From: JAOZTV01 sp965371805
Lineage (GTDB): Bacteria > Acidobacteriota > Aminicenantia > UBA2199
Assembly: GCA_965371805.1 (NCBI GenBank)
Contig: CBDUZW010000007.1
Span: 1-64,000 of the forward strand
DNA length: 64,000 nucleotides
Direction of reading: 5' to 3'
Below the pieces are notes generated by a model. That model was given only the letters and a program-made list of their open reading frames with translations, searched no databases and was not told the origin of the DNA. Below, piece by piece: positions 53,729 to 62,591 of the stretch; within the stretch, counting starts at the first letter, position 1; each line of letters starts with the position of its first letter. The position numbers and the translations under genes are program-made.

Positions 53729-55024
53729 TTAATTATTCTTTAAAAGAGCTTTGACCGGTTCAAGTCCAAGTGTGCTTCCAAATTGTATTGCCTTTAGAAC
53801 AGCTCCTCCTCCGGTAAAGATATAATATTTAGGGTTGTCAAGCGCTACAATATATAAACCGGGTAAAAGACGTTTCAGTTCTTGCAGAGTATCACCCCCA
53901 CCATATAGCTTTACTGCATCTGAATTAGTATCAATTAACTGGTCAAGTGCAATTGTTCCCTCATTAAAATGTGGTGTAAAACCCATAACGGCATTAACAA
54001 AAATCGTTTTAGATTTCATGAATACAGATTTGATTATTTCTTCCTTAAAGGATTTTTCTGAAATATCAAGTATATAATTTAATTCTGTGCCTTCTTTTAG
54101 TTCTTGTATATTATGAGTTCTGAATTTTCCTTCAACTTTACCTTCTAAAGTATCTGATTCAACAATATAAGGTAATTCTATCATTTTTTTTGGATATTTC
54201 TTTGCAAATTCAACAAATTTTTTAGCTGTAATAAGATCCTCTTCTGATATTCCTCTAATTTTAAATCCATATTTTGCACATAAATATGCATTATAGATTA
54301 CCCCTCCTAAAACCAGAAAATCGGATTTTTCTAAAAGAGCATAGAGTGAATCTATTTTTGTGTCAAATTTTGAACCGGCAACAACAGCAAGAAATGGGTA
54401 TGAAGGCTGATATATTCTATTAAGATTCTCAATCTCTTTCTGCATTAGAAAACCTGCATAGGAAGGAAGAAATTTCTGTACAGCTACAGTTGAAGCATGG
54501 GGCTGCCATGAGCCAAATGCATCATTAATATATATATCTGCCAAACCTGCCAATTGATTTGCTAATCTATCTGCTTCTTCTGTATCAGCTTCTTCACCGC
54601 TGAACCACCTTGTGTTTGGAAGATAAATTCCATCAATTTTACTCTCTTTTAAGTCTCTAATAAGATGGTTTATTGATGTTTCAATTCCAATATACCCTTT
54701 TTTTTCATCTTTATAAAACTCAGGTGTTTTTAATTTTATATGAAGTTTGTTTTGAAGATACTCGACAATAGGTTGCACAGAAGTATTTTCATTTATATTT
54801 ATATTTCCGGTCTTTTTATCTTTTGGTCTTCCTACATGTGTCATTAATATGATTTTTCCACCTTTAGCATTTATATGATATAAGGTTCCAAGAGTCGCAT
54901 CTATTCTATAAGGATCATGTATGACTCCTTTTTTTACTACATTATGATCAACCCTTATCAATACAATCTTTCCTTTTAAATCTGCCTGCTGTATTAACGG
55001 TAAACTAAGTCCATCTAATTTCAT
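53729..55024 (-). CDS. pgk: Divergent phosphoglycerate kinase
   Basis: 431 residues. It should move phosphate between 1,3-bisphosphoglycerate and ADP in glycolysis. PGK landmarks are present but altered: R-V-D26-H27-N28 (usually RVDFN), T-H-V-G-R-P (SHLGRP), L-P-N-T-R-W-F (LENxRF), I-N-D-A-F-G-S-W-Q-P-H-A-S, V-A-G-S-K-F-D-T-K-I (GGxKVSxK), and nucleotide-end G-G-G-D-T and T-G-G-G-A. The start has GGAGGA. It is a single gene, not next to gap or tpi. Whether it is the main glycolytic enzyme or a paralogue cannot be told here. Confidence 0.85.
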   Translation of the reverse strand: MKLDGLSLPLIQQADLKGKIVLIRVDHNVVKKGVIHDPYRIDATLGTLYHINAKGGKIILMTHVGRPKDKKTGNININENTSVQPIVEYLQNKLHIKLKTPEFYKDEKKGYIGIETSINHLIRDLKESKIDGIYLPNTRWFSGEEADTEEADRLANQLAGLADIYINDAFGSWQPHASTVAVQKFLPSYAGFLMQKEIENLNRIYQPSYPFLAVVAGSKFDTKIDSLYALLEKSDFLVLGGVIYNAYLCAKYGFKIRGISEEDLITAKKFVEFAKKYPKKMIELPYIVESDTLEGKVEGKFRTHNIQELKEGTELNYILDISEKSFKEEIIKSVFMKSKTIFVNAVMGFTPHFNEGTIALDQLIDTNSDAVKLYGGGDTLQELKRLLPGLYIVALDNPKYYIFTGGGAVLKAIQFGSTLGLEPVKALLKNN

Positions 55025-55112
55025 TGTTCCTCCAATAACCCTTTATAGTTAAGTAAAAAATATAGCAGAATACTAAAATTCATTCAAGTTAAAACCTGAA
55101 TATAGTTTTTTT

Positions 55113-55472
55113 TTATTTTTTCCCAATTAAACTAATAAAAGATTCTTTAATATTCATTTTAGACCCGGAATGAATTGCTTCTAAAGTAGTTACATATATT
55201 AGATCCCATAACATTTTTCTATCAGGACAAAATCTGAAATAATCAAGATTAATCTGAAATGCTCCTTTAAAATTTCTTGCTCCTCCTGATGCTGTAATCT
55301 TTTTTATAAAAGAATTGATATTAAATTTTTCTTTTTTAGTTCGAATTGATGCATCTAAAATAAGACTATCTTTTTTCTCAATTATAGAAAACACAATTAC
55401 TTTTGATATATCTTCTCTATTCAGCAAAAAATCTCCAATCAGAGCAATCAAATCCCTTTTCTTTTCTTCCAA
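55113..55472 (-). CDS. DHHA1 half of a split DHH phosphoesterase
   Basis: 119 codons from a TTG, but the frame is open further upstream, back to the (TAAT)4 repeat. The peptide before the TTG (N-E-W-L-I-I-G-I-G-Y) reads as normal DHHA1 sequence. The glycine motif is S-G-G-A-R-N-F-K-G-A-F near residue 63. This is the substrate-binding C-terminal domain of DHH/DHHA1 (NrnA-like) phosphoesterases. Its N-terminal DHH half is the adjacent gene at 55531-56190 in another frame. Removing one TAAT unit joins the two. Confidence 0.7.
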   Translation of the reverse strand: MEEKKRDLIALIGDFLLNREDISKVIVFSIIEKKDSLILDASIRTKKEKFNINSFIKKITASGGARNFKGAFQINLDYFRFCPDRKMLWDLIYVTTLEAIHSGSKMNIKESFISLIGKK

Positions 55473-55527
55473 ATATCCAATTCCAATAATTAACCATTCA
55501 TTTTCGATTATATAATTCTGTAATGAA

Positions 55528-55543
55528 TAATTAATTAATTAAT
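55528..55543. repeat. Tetranucleotide repeat (TAAT)4 at the frame break
   Basis: Four perfect TAAT units, ATTA on the coding strand. With three units the DHH frame runs R-L-I-N-Y-S-L-Q-N-Y into the DHHA1 frame; with four it stops at TAA. Confidence 0.9.
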
Positions 55544-56190
55544 CGATTTAAATCCCTCGAGAAAGGAGTTTTAAGTAATCTTTTTATTAATTTATGATTA
55601 ATATTGCTGGAAATAATCTGAATTGCTTCTCGCTCATAATCAGTTTGCAATTCCAGATTATTGGTGTCAGTCAATATCCCATAATATAAAGCTGAAGAGC
55701 ACTTTTTTCTAATAGGTGATTTGACAAAAATATCTGGAATAATAGCATTTAATAAAAATACCATTATAGAACTTGTGGAAGCTGAGTCTTGACGAACAAT
55801 TCTAAACTCCGGTATAACCGGAGATTCAAAAATATCATGGTGGTCGATATGCACTATGCAGGAGGTGTTTTCTGATATCCCTTCTATTCTGGGGTCGGGA
55901 TGGTCCAAAATTATGTAACCATCAAAGACATCTTGTTTATCTAAATTGTCAAAGTTAATTGGTAAATCAAAGTATTTAATCATTTTTAGGTTTTGCGGGA
56001 GAGATGGTGGTGAAGGAGAATCAATTATGGCTTTTATTCCAATAAATTCACAAATAATTTTCATGGCTAATGCTGATGCCATCGAGTCTGGATCAGGAGA
56101 GCCTTTAATGTATATTAGTAATTTTTTGTATTTTTTTAAAGTATCAATTAACTCTTTATGTTCAAATTTTATATTTTTCATACTCACCAT
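55531..56190 (-). CDS. DHH half of a split DHH/DHHA1 phosphoesterase
   Basis: 219 residues. The DHH catalytic domain is intact: G-S-P-D-P-D-S-M-A-S, I-L-D-H-P-D, V-H-I-D-H-H-D and G-I-L-T-D-T, which bind two Mn ions. Such enzymes degrade nanoRNA, pAp or cyclic dinucleotides when joined to a DHHA1 domain. The protein stops at the (TAAT)4 tract and the DHHA1 domain continues in another frame, so the full protein would be about 355 residues. The start is ATG at 56190 or the in-frame ATG at 56181. As it stands the product lacks its substrate-binding domain. Confidence 0.75.
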   Translation of the reverse strand: MVSMKNIKFEHKELIDTLKKYKKLLIYIKGSPDPDSMASALAMKIICEFIGIKAIIDSPSPPSLPQNLKMIKYFDLPINFDNLDKQDVFDGYIILDHPDPRIEGISENTSCIVHIDHHDIFESPVIPEFRIVRQDSASTSSIMVFLLNAIIPDIFVKSPIRKKCSSALYYGILTDTNNLELQTDYEREAIQIISSNINHKLIKRLLKTPFSRDLNRLIN

Positions 56191-56309
56191 TTTAGCATTT
56201 TAAAAATATTATTAGAACTAAAGCTTCCACTATCACACTATGTGTTAATTTAGAATAAATTCTTACCTTTCCTCTATTTTTGAAGTGTAAGAATTCTATT
56301 GCTTTGGAA

Positions 56310-57725
56310 TTAATAGGAATTTATTAGATTTGCTAAAATTTTGATTGCATTTATAGTTTTATCAGTAACCGGAGCCCCACAACTTATTCTAATACAGTTT
56401 AGATATCGGTTGCTTGTAGTAAATGCAACTCCGGGAACAATCCCGATGTTTTTTGCAAATGAATCTTCAAATAACTTTATACTATCAATATGAGAAGGTA
56501 GTTCCACCCAAAGATAGAATCCACCCAAAGGATTTGAAATCTTAATGTTTTTTGGAAATAGATCAATTATTTTATTTTTTATTTCATACATCTGCTCTGC
56601 TAATTTTTTACGGAATTTTTTTATAAAAAAGTCATAGCCGCCTTTGTTTAAGAAATCTGCCATTGATTTCTGAAGAAGATTAACTCCTCCTAAGGATTCA
56701 GAAGATTTGATGAGTTCACATTGATGCAGGTATTTTCCAGCAATAATCCAGCCAATGCGTATGCCTGGGGAGATGGCTTTTGAAAATGATGAACAATATA
56801 AAACACGGTCTTTAGAATCAAAAGATCTAATCGATCTAAAATTATTTTGTGAATATCCAGTTTCAGAATAAATATCATTTTCAACAATTAAAAAAGCATA
56901 TTTCTCAGATAATTCAAGAATTTTCTGTTTATCATTTGTACTCATTATAAAACCCAAAGGATTTTGAAAAGAAGCTGATACAATACATATTTTAACTCTC
57001 TTTTTAGACACTACTTCTTCTAAAATATTAAGATCAATACCTCTTATAGGATCTGTAGGGATTTCAATTACTCTTCGATTTAGATGTTTCAAAAGATTTA
57101 TTAGTCCAAAAAACACAGGATTCTCAATGACAATAGTATCTCCTTCTTGTGTCGTTGAGCGAATTGCAAGACTTAACGCTTCCATACATCCATTAGTGAT
57201 CATTATTTCTTCACTATTAACGGAGATTCCTTTATTAAATAAAAACTTTACTAATGCCTGCCTAAGCAATAAATTGCCTCTAAAAGGAGTATAGTTGCAT
57301 AATAAATCAGGAAATTCTTTTGCATTTTGTGATATGGTTTTTTGAAGTTTCTTAACTGGTAAAATTGACTTGTCGGGAATTCCAGCACCAAATGAAATTA
57401 TTTTTGGATTATTGCCTGCATCAATTACCCGATTCATTATAGATTTTTCTACTGGTAAACTTGATTTTAAGGAATAGTGTTCTTTTTGAGGTGTTGGGGA
57501 TGGCCTTTTTATAGAGGGTTTTACAAAAAATCCCGATTTTTCAATAGCTTGAACAACACCTTGCATTTCAAGTTCTTGATAAGCTTGTTTTGCAACAGAC
57601 ATGGAACAATCAAACTGTTTTTGTATCTTACGAAGTGAAGGCAATTTTGTCCCAAAAGGAATAATGCTTTTTTTTATAGAATTTTGAATATACTCGATTA
57701 TTTTTTCATATTTATAAGTTTTCAT
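56310..57725 (-). CDS. MocR-type regulator (GntR HTH fused to aminotransferase)
   Basis: 471 residues. An N-terminal GntR winged helix (G-T-K-L-P-S-L-R-K-I-Q-K-Q-F) is linked to a fold-type-I aminotransferase domain with E-N-D-I-Y-S and the PLP lysine in S-S-F-S-K-A-I-S-P-G-I-R-I-G-W. MocR proteins sense PLP or an amino-compound adduct and usually control a neighbouring operon. It is divergent from the LysE exporter and class V aminotransferase, its likely targets. A promoter is predicted at 57767-57795. Confidence 0.93.
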   Translation of the reverse strand: MKTYKYEKIIEYIQNSIKKSIIPFGTKLPSLRKIQKQFDCSMSVAKQAYQELEMQGVVQAIEKSGFFVKPSIKRPSPTPQKEHYSLKSSLPVEKSIMNRVIDAGNNPKIISFGAGIPDKSILPVKKLQKTISQNAKEFPDLLCNYTPFRGNLLLRQALVKFLFNKGISVNSEEIMITNGCMEALSLAIRSTTQEGDTIVIENPVFFGLINLLKHLNRRVIEIPTDPIRGIDLNILEEVVSKKRVKICIVSASFQNPLGFIMSTNDKQKILELSEKYAFLIVENDIYSETGYSQNNFRSIRSFDSKDRVLYCSSFSKAISPGIRIGWIIAGKYLHQCELIKSSESLGGVNLLQKSMADFLNKGGYDFFIKKFRKKLAEQMYEIKNKIIDLFPKNIKISNPLGGFYLWVELPSHIDSIKLFEDSFAKNIGIVPGVAFTTSNRYLNCIRISCGAPVTDKTINAIKILANLINSY

Positions 57726-57766
57726 TTTTTCTAAGCCCGCCTTTTTTTATTATATTCATAAATAAC

Positions 57767-57795
57767 ATTATAATCTGTTACCTAAAATAATTCAA
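57767..57795 (-). promoter_or_regulatory. Predicted promoter of the MocR gene
   Basis: Reading the minus strand: TTGAAT (57795-57790), a 17-bp spacer, TATAAT (57772-57767). A second TATAAT lies closer to the gene (57754-57749) without a -35. Confidence 0.45.
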
Positions 57796-57811
57796 CAATT
57801 TGTATCTGTTA
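57773..57811. promoter_or_regulatory. Candidate MocR operator: direct repeat ATCTGTTA
   Basis: ATCTGTTA occurs at 57773-57780 and 57804-57811, 31 bp start to start, about three helical turns, on one DNA face. MocR proteins such as GabR bind spaced direct repeats. Chance recurrence in A+T-rich DNA is possible. Confidence 0.4.
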
Positions 57812-57859
57812 TTCTTTTAGTAATCAAAGTATATTTATATAAAAATAAGGAGGATTATT

Positions 57860-58462
57860 ATGATTACAAACTTTATCTCATTGCCATTAATTACATTTAG
57901 TATATCTATGTGTATAACACCGGGTCCGAATAATGTAATGTTAGCATCATCAGGGGCAAATTATGGCTTTAAAAGAACAATTCCACACATTATCGGTGTT
58001 GAAATTGGGATGCTTTGTCTGTTTATTCTTTCAGCCTTTGGCTTGGGAATTATATTCACAGCCTACCCTGAAATTCAACTTATCATGAAAATATGCTCTT
58101 CAATTTATCTTCTATATTTTGCCTATAAAATTACTTTTGCAAAACGGGATATAAAAGAGACAAAAAAGAGACAAAAACCATTAAGTGTATTACAAGCTGC
58201 ACTATTTCAAGTTATAAATCCAAAGGCATTGATTATTATATCAAGTTCTTTATCATCTTTTACTAAAAGTGGAAAGGGATACTTGTCGTCAGCATGTGGA
58301 GTTATTATTGTTTTTGCTTTAATCTGTATACCATCAATATCAGTATGGGCCGGCTTTGGAAGTTTTTTAAGAAGATTTCTAAAAAGTAATATTGTTTTTC
58401 GTATTTTTAATGCCATTTTAGGATCTTTGACTGCATTATCGATTTTAATGATTATTAAATAA
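57860..58462 (+). CDS. LysE/RhtB-family amino acid exporter
   Basis: 200 residues, about six membrane segments, inner membrane. The N-terminal motif S-M-C-I-T-P-G-P-N-N-V-M-L-A-S-S-G-A-N-Y-G matches the family signature, and Q-V-I-N-P-K-A follows. These proteins export amino acids or their derivatives. AAGGAGG precedes the ATG. It is divergent from the MocR regulator and 21 bp upstream of the class V aminotransferase gene; substrate is unknown. Confidence 0.95.
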   Translation: MITNFISLPLITFSISMCITPGPNNVMLASSGANYGFKRTIPHIIGVEIGMLCLFILSAFGLGIIFTAYPEIQLIMKICSSIYLLYFAYKITFAKRDIKETKKRQKPLSVLQAALFQVINPKALIIISSSLSSFTKSGKGYLSSACGVIIVFALICIPSISVWAGFGSFLRRFLKSNIVFRIFNAILGSLTALSILMIIK

Positions 58463-58483
58463 ACCTGAAAAAATAATTGATAA

Positions 58484-59632
58484 ATGAAAAATATAAAATC
58501 GCAAAGAACCCTATTTGATATTCCTGACGAAATAGCATATTTCAACTGTGCAGGAAACTCACCGTTATTAAATGAATCGGTAACTAGACTTCACAAGGGT
58601 GTAAAGACTAAAAGCTATCCATGGAAACGTACACCTGAAAGCTTCTTTAAAGATGCTGAAAGTATAAGACAATTGTCATCGAGAAATTTCGGTGGTACAC
58701 CTGATGGTTTTGCAGTAATTCCGGCTGCCAGCTATGGTATGAGTTCAGCTGCACGTGCTATTGAGCCTCAATTAAGGAACGGTGATAAAATTCTGCTTAT
58801 CGAAGAAGATTTCCCAAGTGTTGCACTGCCATTTATTAGAGTTGCAAAAGAAAAAGGGGTTGAATTAATCACTGTAGCAACACCTGAAAATGGTAATTGG
58901 ACAAATGCTATCAAAGATAGACTTGATAAAAAAGTCAAAATTGTTGCTATTTCAGCCTGTCATTGGACAAATGGTGCATACATTGATTTATTTGAAATAA
59001 GACAGGCTTGTAATCTTATAAACAGCCTTCTTATAATTGATGCAACACAGACATTAGGTGCTATGGAATTATCGATTGATAGAATAAAGCCCGATTTTCT
59101 TGTTGCTGCCGGTTACAAATGGCTTCTTTGCCCGTATGGTTTTAGCCTCTTGTATGTTGATGAGAAGTTTAGAAACGAACGTCCTTTGGAAGAGACTTGG
59201 TTAGCAAGAGAAAATGCTGAAGATTTCGCTGCACTAGTGAATTATTCTGATATATATATGGGTGGGGCAAGAAGGTTTGATGTTGGTGAAAAATGTACAC
59301 CAACTATTTTACCGGGTGCAATTGCCGCTTTAGAACAAATTAACAATTGGGGAATTCGTAATATTTCTAATTCCCTACTAACTATAAATAAGAGAATAAT
59401 TAACAGTCTGGAGGAAATTGGTTTCAAATGTTTAGATGAAAAATTCCGATGTCCTCATATGTTTGGAGCAAAAATTCCTGCTTCATACAAAGGTAATTTA
59501 GTCCTCGAATTAATGAAATATAATATTTATATAAGCCAACGTGGTAATTCAATAAGATTTGCTCCGCATTTATATATTAACGAAAATGATATTGATAAGC
59601 TCATTAATACTTTGAAGCACCTTGTTAATTAG
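58484..59632 (+). CDS. Class V PLP-dependent aminotransferase family protein
   Basis: 382 residues, cysteine-desulfurase/kynureninase fold. The PLP lysine is in A-A-G-Y-K-W-L-L-C-P-Y-G, preceded by I-D-A-T-Q-T-L-G-A, and S-A-C-H-W-T-N-G lies in the middle. The N-terminus A-Y-F-N-C-A-G-N-S-P-L is typical of the family. The reaction cannot be predicted: racemase, lyase and transaminase members exist. It is likely in one unit with LysE under MocR control. Confidence 0.9.
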   Translation: MKNIKSQRTLFDIPDEIAYFNCAGNSPLLNESVTRLHKGVKTKSYPWKRTPESFFKDAESIRQLSSRNFGGTPDGFAVIPAASYGMSSAARAIEPQLRNGDKILLIEEDFPSVALPFIRVAKEKGVELITVATPENGNWTNAIKDRLDKKVKIVAISACHWTNGAYIDLFEIRQACNLINSLLIIDATQTLGAMELSIDRIKPDFLVAAGYKWLLCPYGFSLLYVDEKFRNERPLEETWLARENAEDFAALVNYSDIYMGGARRFDVGEKCTPTILPGAIAALEQINNWGIRNISNSLLTINKRIINSLEEIGFKCLDEKFRCPHMFGAKIPASYKGNLVLELMKYNIYISQRGNSIRFAPHLYINENDIDKLINTLKHLVN

Positions 59633-59703
59633 TGAAATGTTCAAACCTAGCTTAAATTAAAAAATGATATATTCTATGTCTATTAGTAAAAAAAATAAAA
59701 ATT

Positions 59704-60804
59704 CTATTTTTTTGAAATTTCTTTTTTGATTAATTTGTGAATCTTTCTTCTTATTTTGTTAAATGGCAGTGGCTTTACTTCCGGATGTATTCTATTTGAT
59801 AAAATAATGAATTTATATTCAGCCTTTGGTTCAAACCAGATCGAAACTCCTGTAAACCCATTATGTCCAATCGCTTTCCTTGAAATTCCTCTACCACCTG
59901 ATGTTATAAATGATGAATTTAATTTGAAACCAATTGTTCTATGACTCTTTTTAAAATGAGTTAAATTATTCCAGAACCATTTAGTGCTCTCTGCAGAAAG
60001 AATGGTTGCTGTCGAAGGATAAAACTCATTTGAGAGCTTGAATATATCTATTGCAGATGAAAACAAACCTGCATTTCCAGAATTCCCGTTCAAATAGAAA
60101 CTATTTGCATCATTGAGTTCTCCAACTAATAAATTCTCTCTCCAGGTAAATTTTTTTGATAATTCCTTAAATCTAATATCCTGCTCTGCCATTTCCTTTT
60201 CAAATTTATTTCCTAGTTCTGTGGGAGCACACATATTTTTTTTATCTTCAGGAACTTCTCCAATAAAAGAATCTTTTAAACCAAGTTTCCTAATAATTAA
60301 GTCTTCTACAATCTCTGCAAATGATAATTCATATATCTGTTCTAATATTTTCGAAATTATTATATAACCTACACAAGAGTAATTTACTTTTTTCCCGGAT
60401 TTTGAGTTTAAAGCAAGGTTATTAAGCTGGACCATAAGGTCTTCCTCAAATAGATAAAACGGATACCATGCTGGTAATCCGGAAGTATGAGTAAGAAGAT
60501 CTTTAATTGTAATTCTATGAGAAAATTCAGGGAATATATCTGAGACTTCAGTAGAAAAAGACAGTTTACCTTTTTCTATAGTTCTCAATGTCAATAGTGA
60601 AGTTATTAAAGGTTTTGTTAGAGAGGCAAGATCATAAATAGTCCTATTTTTGAGTTCTTCTTTTTCGGGAAATATCGACCTGAATCCATAAACTTTGTCA
60701 ATTAAAATCTCTTCCCCTTTTGCAACCAGTAATGAGATCCCTGGAACCAGCTCCTGGGTAATAAGTGAATTTATATATTTATCAATATTGATCAAATTAA
60801 TCAT
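59704..60804 (-). CDS. Beta-lactamase-fold serine hydrolase (class C/esterase family)
   Basis: 366 residues without a signal peptide, so probably cytoplasmic. The nucleophile motif is L-A-S-L-T-K-P (SxxK). The second motif reads V-N-Y-S-C-V-G-Y (YSx, with Cys where Asn is usual). The third is G-H-N-G-F-T-G in place of KTG. H-T-S-G-L-P is also typical. Such proteins are mostly esterases, amidases or penicillin-binding-like enzymes; a true beta-lactamase role is unlikely without export. AAGGA abuts the ATG at 60804. It stands alone. Confidence 0.88.
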   Translation of the reverse strand: MINLINIDKYINSLITQELVPGISLLVAKGEEILIDKVYGFRSIFPEKEELKNRTIYDLASLTKPLITSLLTLRTIEKGKLSFSTEVSDIFPEFSHRITIKDLLTHTSGLPAWYPFYLFEEDLMVQLNNLALNSKSGKKVNYSCVGYIIISKILEQIYELSFAEIVEDLIIRKLGLKDSFIGEVPEDKKNMCAPTELGNKFEKEMAEQDIRFKELSKKFTWRENLLVGELNDANSFYLNGNSGNAGLFSSAIDIFKLSNEFYPSTATILSAESTKWFWNNLTHFKKSHRTIGFKLNSSFITSGGRGISRKAIGHNGFTGVSIWFEPKAEYKFIILSNRIHPEVKPLPFNKIRRKIHKLIKKEISKK

Positions 60805-60868
60805 TCCTTACATTTCTGTAAATAAAAATTTGTTTATTTTTTTAATATCTTATTTAACTAATAATATG

Positions 60869-61780
60869 TTACTTATTTTTAATTTTTTCAGCAATTTCAA
60901 TTGCTAATTTTAGAGCCTTAGTTGCATCTTCTGCAGTTACATTATAGTTTGTTTTTGTTGTTATTGTTTTGTAAAAATTCATCCACAGGTTATATAAAGG
61001 TTCAACATTTTTGATTTCAGGTTTAATCTCAAAAATATTTCCGTCTTTCATTCCATACGTTTTTACTTCTTTAGTTTGATAATCAATAGAAAAATAACCA
61101 CTCTTTTGAAATAACCTTAACTTTCTGGTTTTTGTTTGTGAAACTCTACTTGCAGTTATATTTGCAACTAAGCCTGAATTGAATTCAAGTCTTACATTTG
61201 CAATGTCAATTTTTTTTGAAATTATTGGAATACCAGCTACATCTAATTGCTTTACCCCACTCTTATCCCAGTTTAAGACAATATCAAGATCATGAATCAT
61301 CAAATCCATGATCACATCAATATCCAATGAACGTGGAGAAAATGAGCCTAATCTCTGAATTTCAATAAATAATGGATCTTTTACTTTATGATTAACAAAC
61401 TCAATAGCGGGATTGAATCGTTCCAAATGTCCAACACCGAGTACAAGGTTATTTTTCTTTGCTAAATGCGTTAACTCTTCAGCCTGCTCTACAGTCTCTG
61501 CAATTGGTTTTTCAATGAGGACATGTTTATTCTTTTCTAAAAAGAACTTTGCAATTTCATAATGCTTTATTGTCGGAGTTGATACCATAACTGCATCAAT
61601 TCCTTCCACCATATCCTTATAATCAGAGAAAATCTTTATATCAGAATAATCTTTTGAAATATCAGATAATATTTTATCATCTGTATCCATAACTGATATA
61701 AGCTCTAACTCATTTATTGAATTTACCACTCTTAAGTGGTTCTTTCCCATTGATCCGGTACCTATTACTCCAATTTTCAT
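60869..61780 (-). CDS. Gfo/Idh/MocA-family oxidoreductase in the lipid A cluster
   Basis: 303 residues. N-terminal Rossmann motif K-I-G-V-I-G-T-G-S-M-G-K-N-H and the E-K-P motif (L-I-E-K-P-I-A) mark an NAD(P)-dependent sugar dehydrogenase. It starts 10 bp after lpxA with AAGGAAA before the ATG at 61780; an upstream ATG would overlap lpxA. A Gfo/Idh gene next to lpxA suggests GnnA, the UDP-GlcNAc 3-dehydrogenase that prepares the amide-linked lipid A precursor, but the aminotransferase GnnB is not in the window. That role is an inference. Confidence 0.85.
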   Translation of the reverse strand: MKIGVIGTGSMGKNHLRVVNSINELELISVMDTDDKILSDISKDYSDIKIFSDYKDMVEGIDAVMVSTPTIKHYEIAKFFLEKNKHVLIEKPIAETVEQAEELTHLAKKNNLVLGVGHLERFNPAIEFVNHKVKDPLFIEIQRLGSFSPRSLDIDVIMDLMIHDLDIVLNWDKSGVKQLDVAGIPIISKKIDIANVRLEFNSGLVANITASRVSQTKTRKLRLFQKSGYFSIDYQTKEVKTYGMKDGNIFEIKPEIKNVEPLYNLWMNFYKTITTKTNYNVTAEDATKALKLAIEIAEKIKNK

Positions 61781-61790
61781 TTTTTCCTTA

Positions 61791-62591
61791 TTATTTACCA
61801 AAAGTTTTTAAAAAACCTCTTTTGGTTTTTGAGATAAAATCAATAATAATATTTGCTTCATCCGAATTATCAAATTTCTCTTTTATTTTGTCAACTGCCT
61901 GAGTCGTGTTCAAATCTGACTTAAAGAATATATCAAATAAATCTCTTACTTTATGAATATACTCTCTGTCCATTCCATTTCTTAACATACCTATTGAATT
62001 TGTACCGTAAAGATTATAATTATCCCTTGTTTGAGATATCTTTGCATATGGGAGTATATCCTGTAATACTATTGAATAACCACCAATATAAGAGTTTCTT
62101 CCTATTCTAACAAACTGATGAATTGAAGAAAATGCTCCAACAACTGCAAAATCTTCAATTTCAACATGCCCTGCAAGAGTCGCGCCGTTTACAAGTTGAG
62201 TATTATTTCCAATCTGACAATCATGTGCTACATGAGAATAGATCATAAAATAATTATTGTTTCCAATACGTGTATATGCTCCACCTTTTTTAGTACCTCT
62301 ATTAATCGTAACAAATTCTCTTATTATATTATTATCTCCGATCTCAACAAACGTTTGATCATCACTGTTAAAAGTAATATCCTGAGGATCAGTTCCAATT
62401 ACTGCATAGGAATATATTTTACAATTACTCCCTACTTTAGAATTCTTATCAACGGTGGAGTGATGTGATATTTCTGTATTATCACCAATAGTTACGTTTT
62501 CACCAATAATTGAGAAGTCACCAATGACAACATTTTTTCCGAGCTTTGCTGATTCATCAACAATAGCTGTAGGTGCAATGATAGTAGACAT
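61791..62591 (-). CDS. lpxA: UDP-N-acetylglucosamine acyltransferase LpxA
   Basis: 266 residues, a left-handed beta-helix with hexapeptide repeats (I-G-x-x-x-x), ending in a helical tail. It adds the first acyl chain in lipid A synthesis. The catalytic histidine is His123 in Y-S-H-V-A-H-D-C. If the neighbouring oxidoreductase is GnnA, the sugar substrate could be the 3-amino form. The start overlaps the fabZ stop by one base (TAATG). Confidence 0.96.
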   Translation of the reverse strand: MSTIIAPTAIVDESAKLGKNVVIGDFSIIGENVTIGDNTEISHHSTVDKNSKVGSNCKIYSYAVIGTDPQDITFNSDDQTFVEIGDNNIIREFVTINRGTKKGGAYTRIGNNNYFMIYSHVAHDCQIGNNTQLVNGATLAGHVEIEDFAVVGAFSSIHQFVRIGRNSYIGGYSIVLQDILPYAKISQTRDNYNLYGTNSIGMLRNGMDREYIHKVRDLFDIFFKSDLNTTQAVDKIKEKFDNSDEANIIIDFISKTKRGFLKTFGK

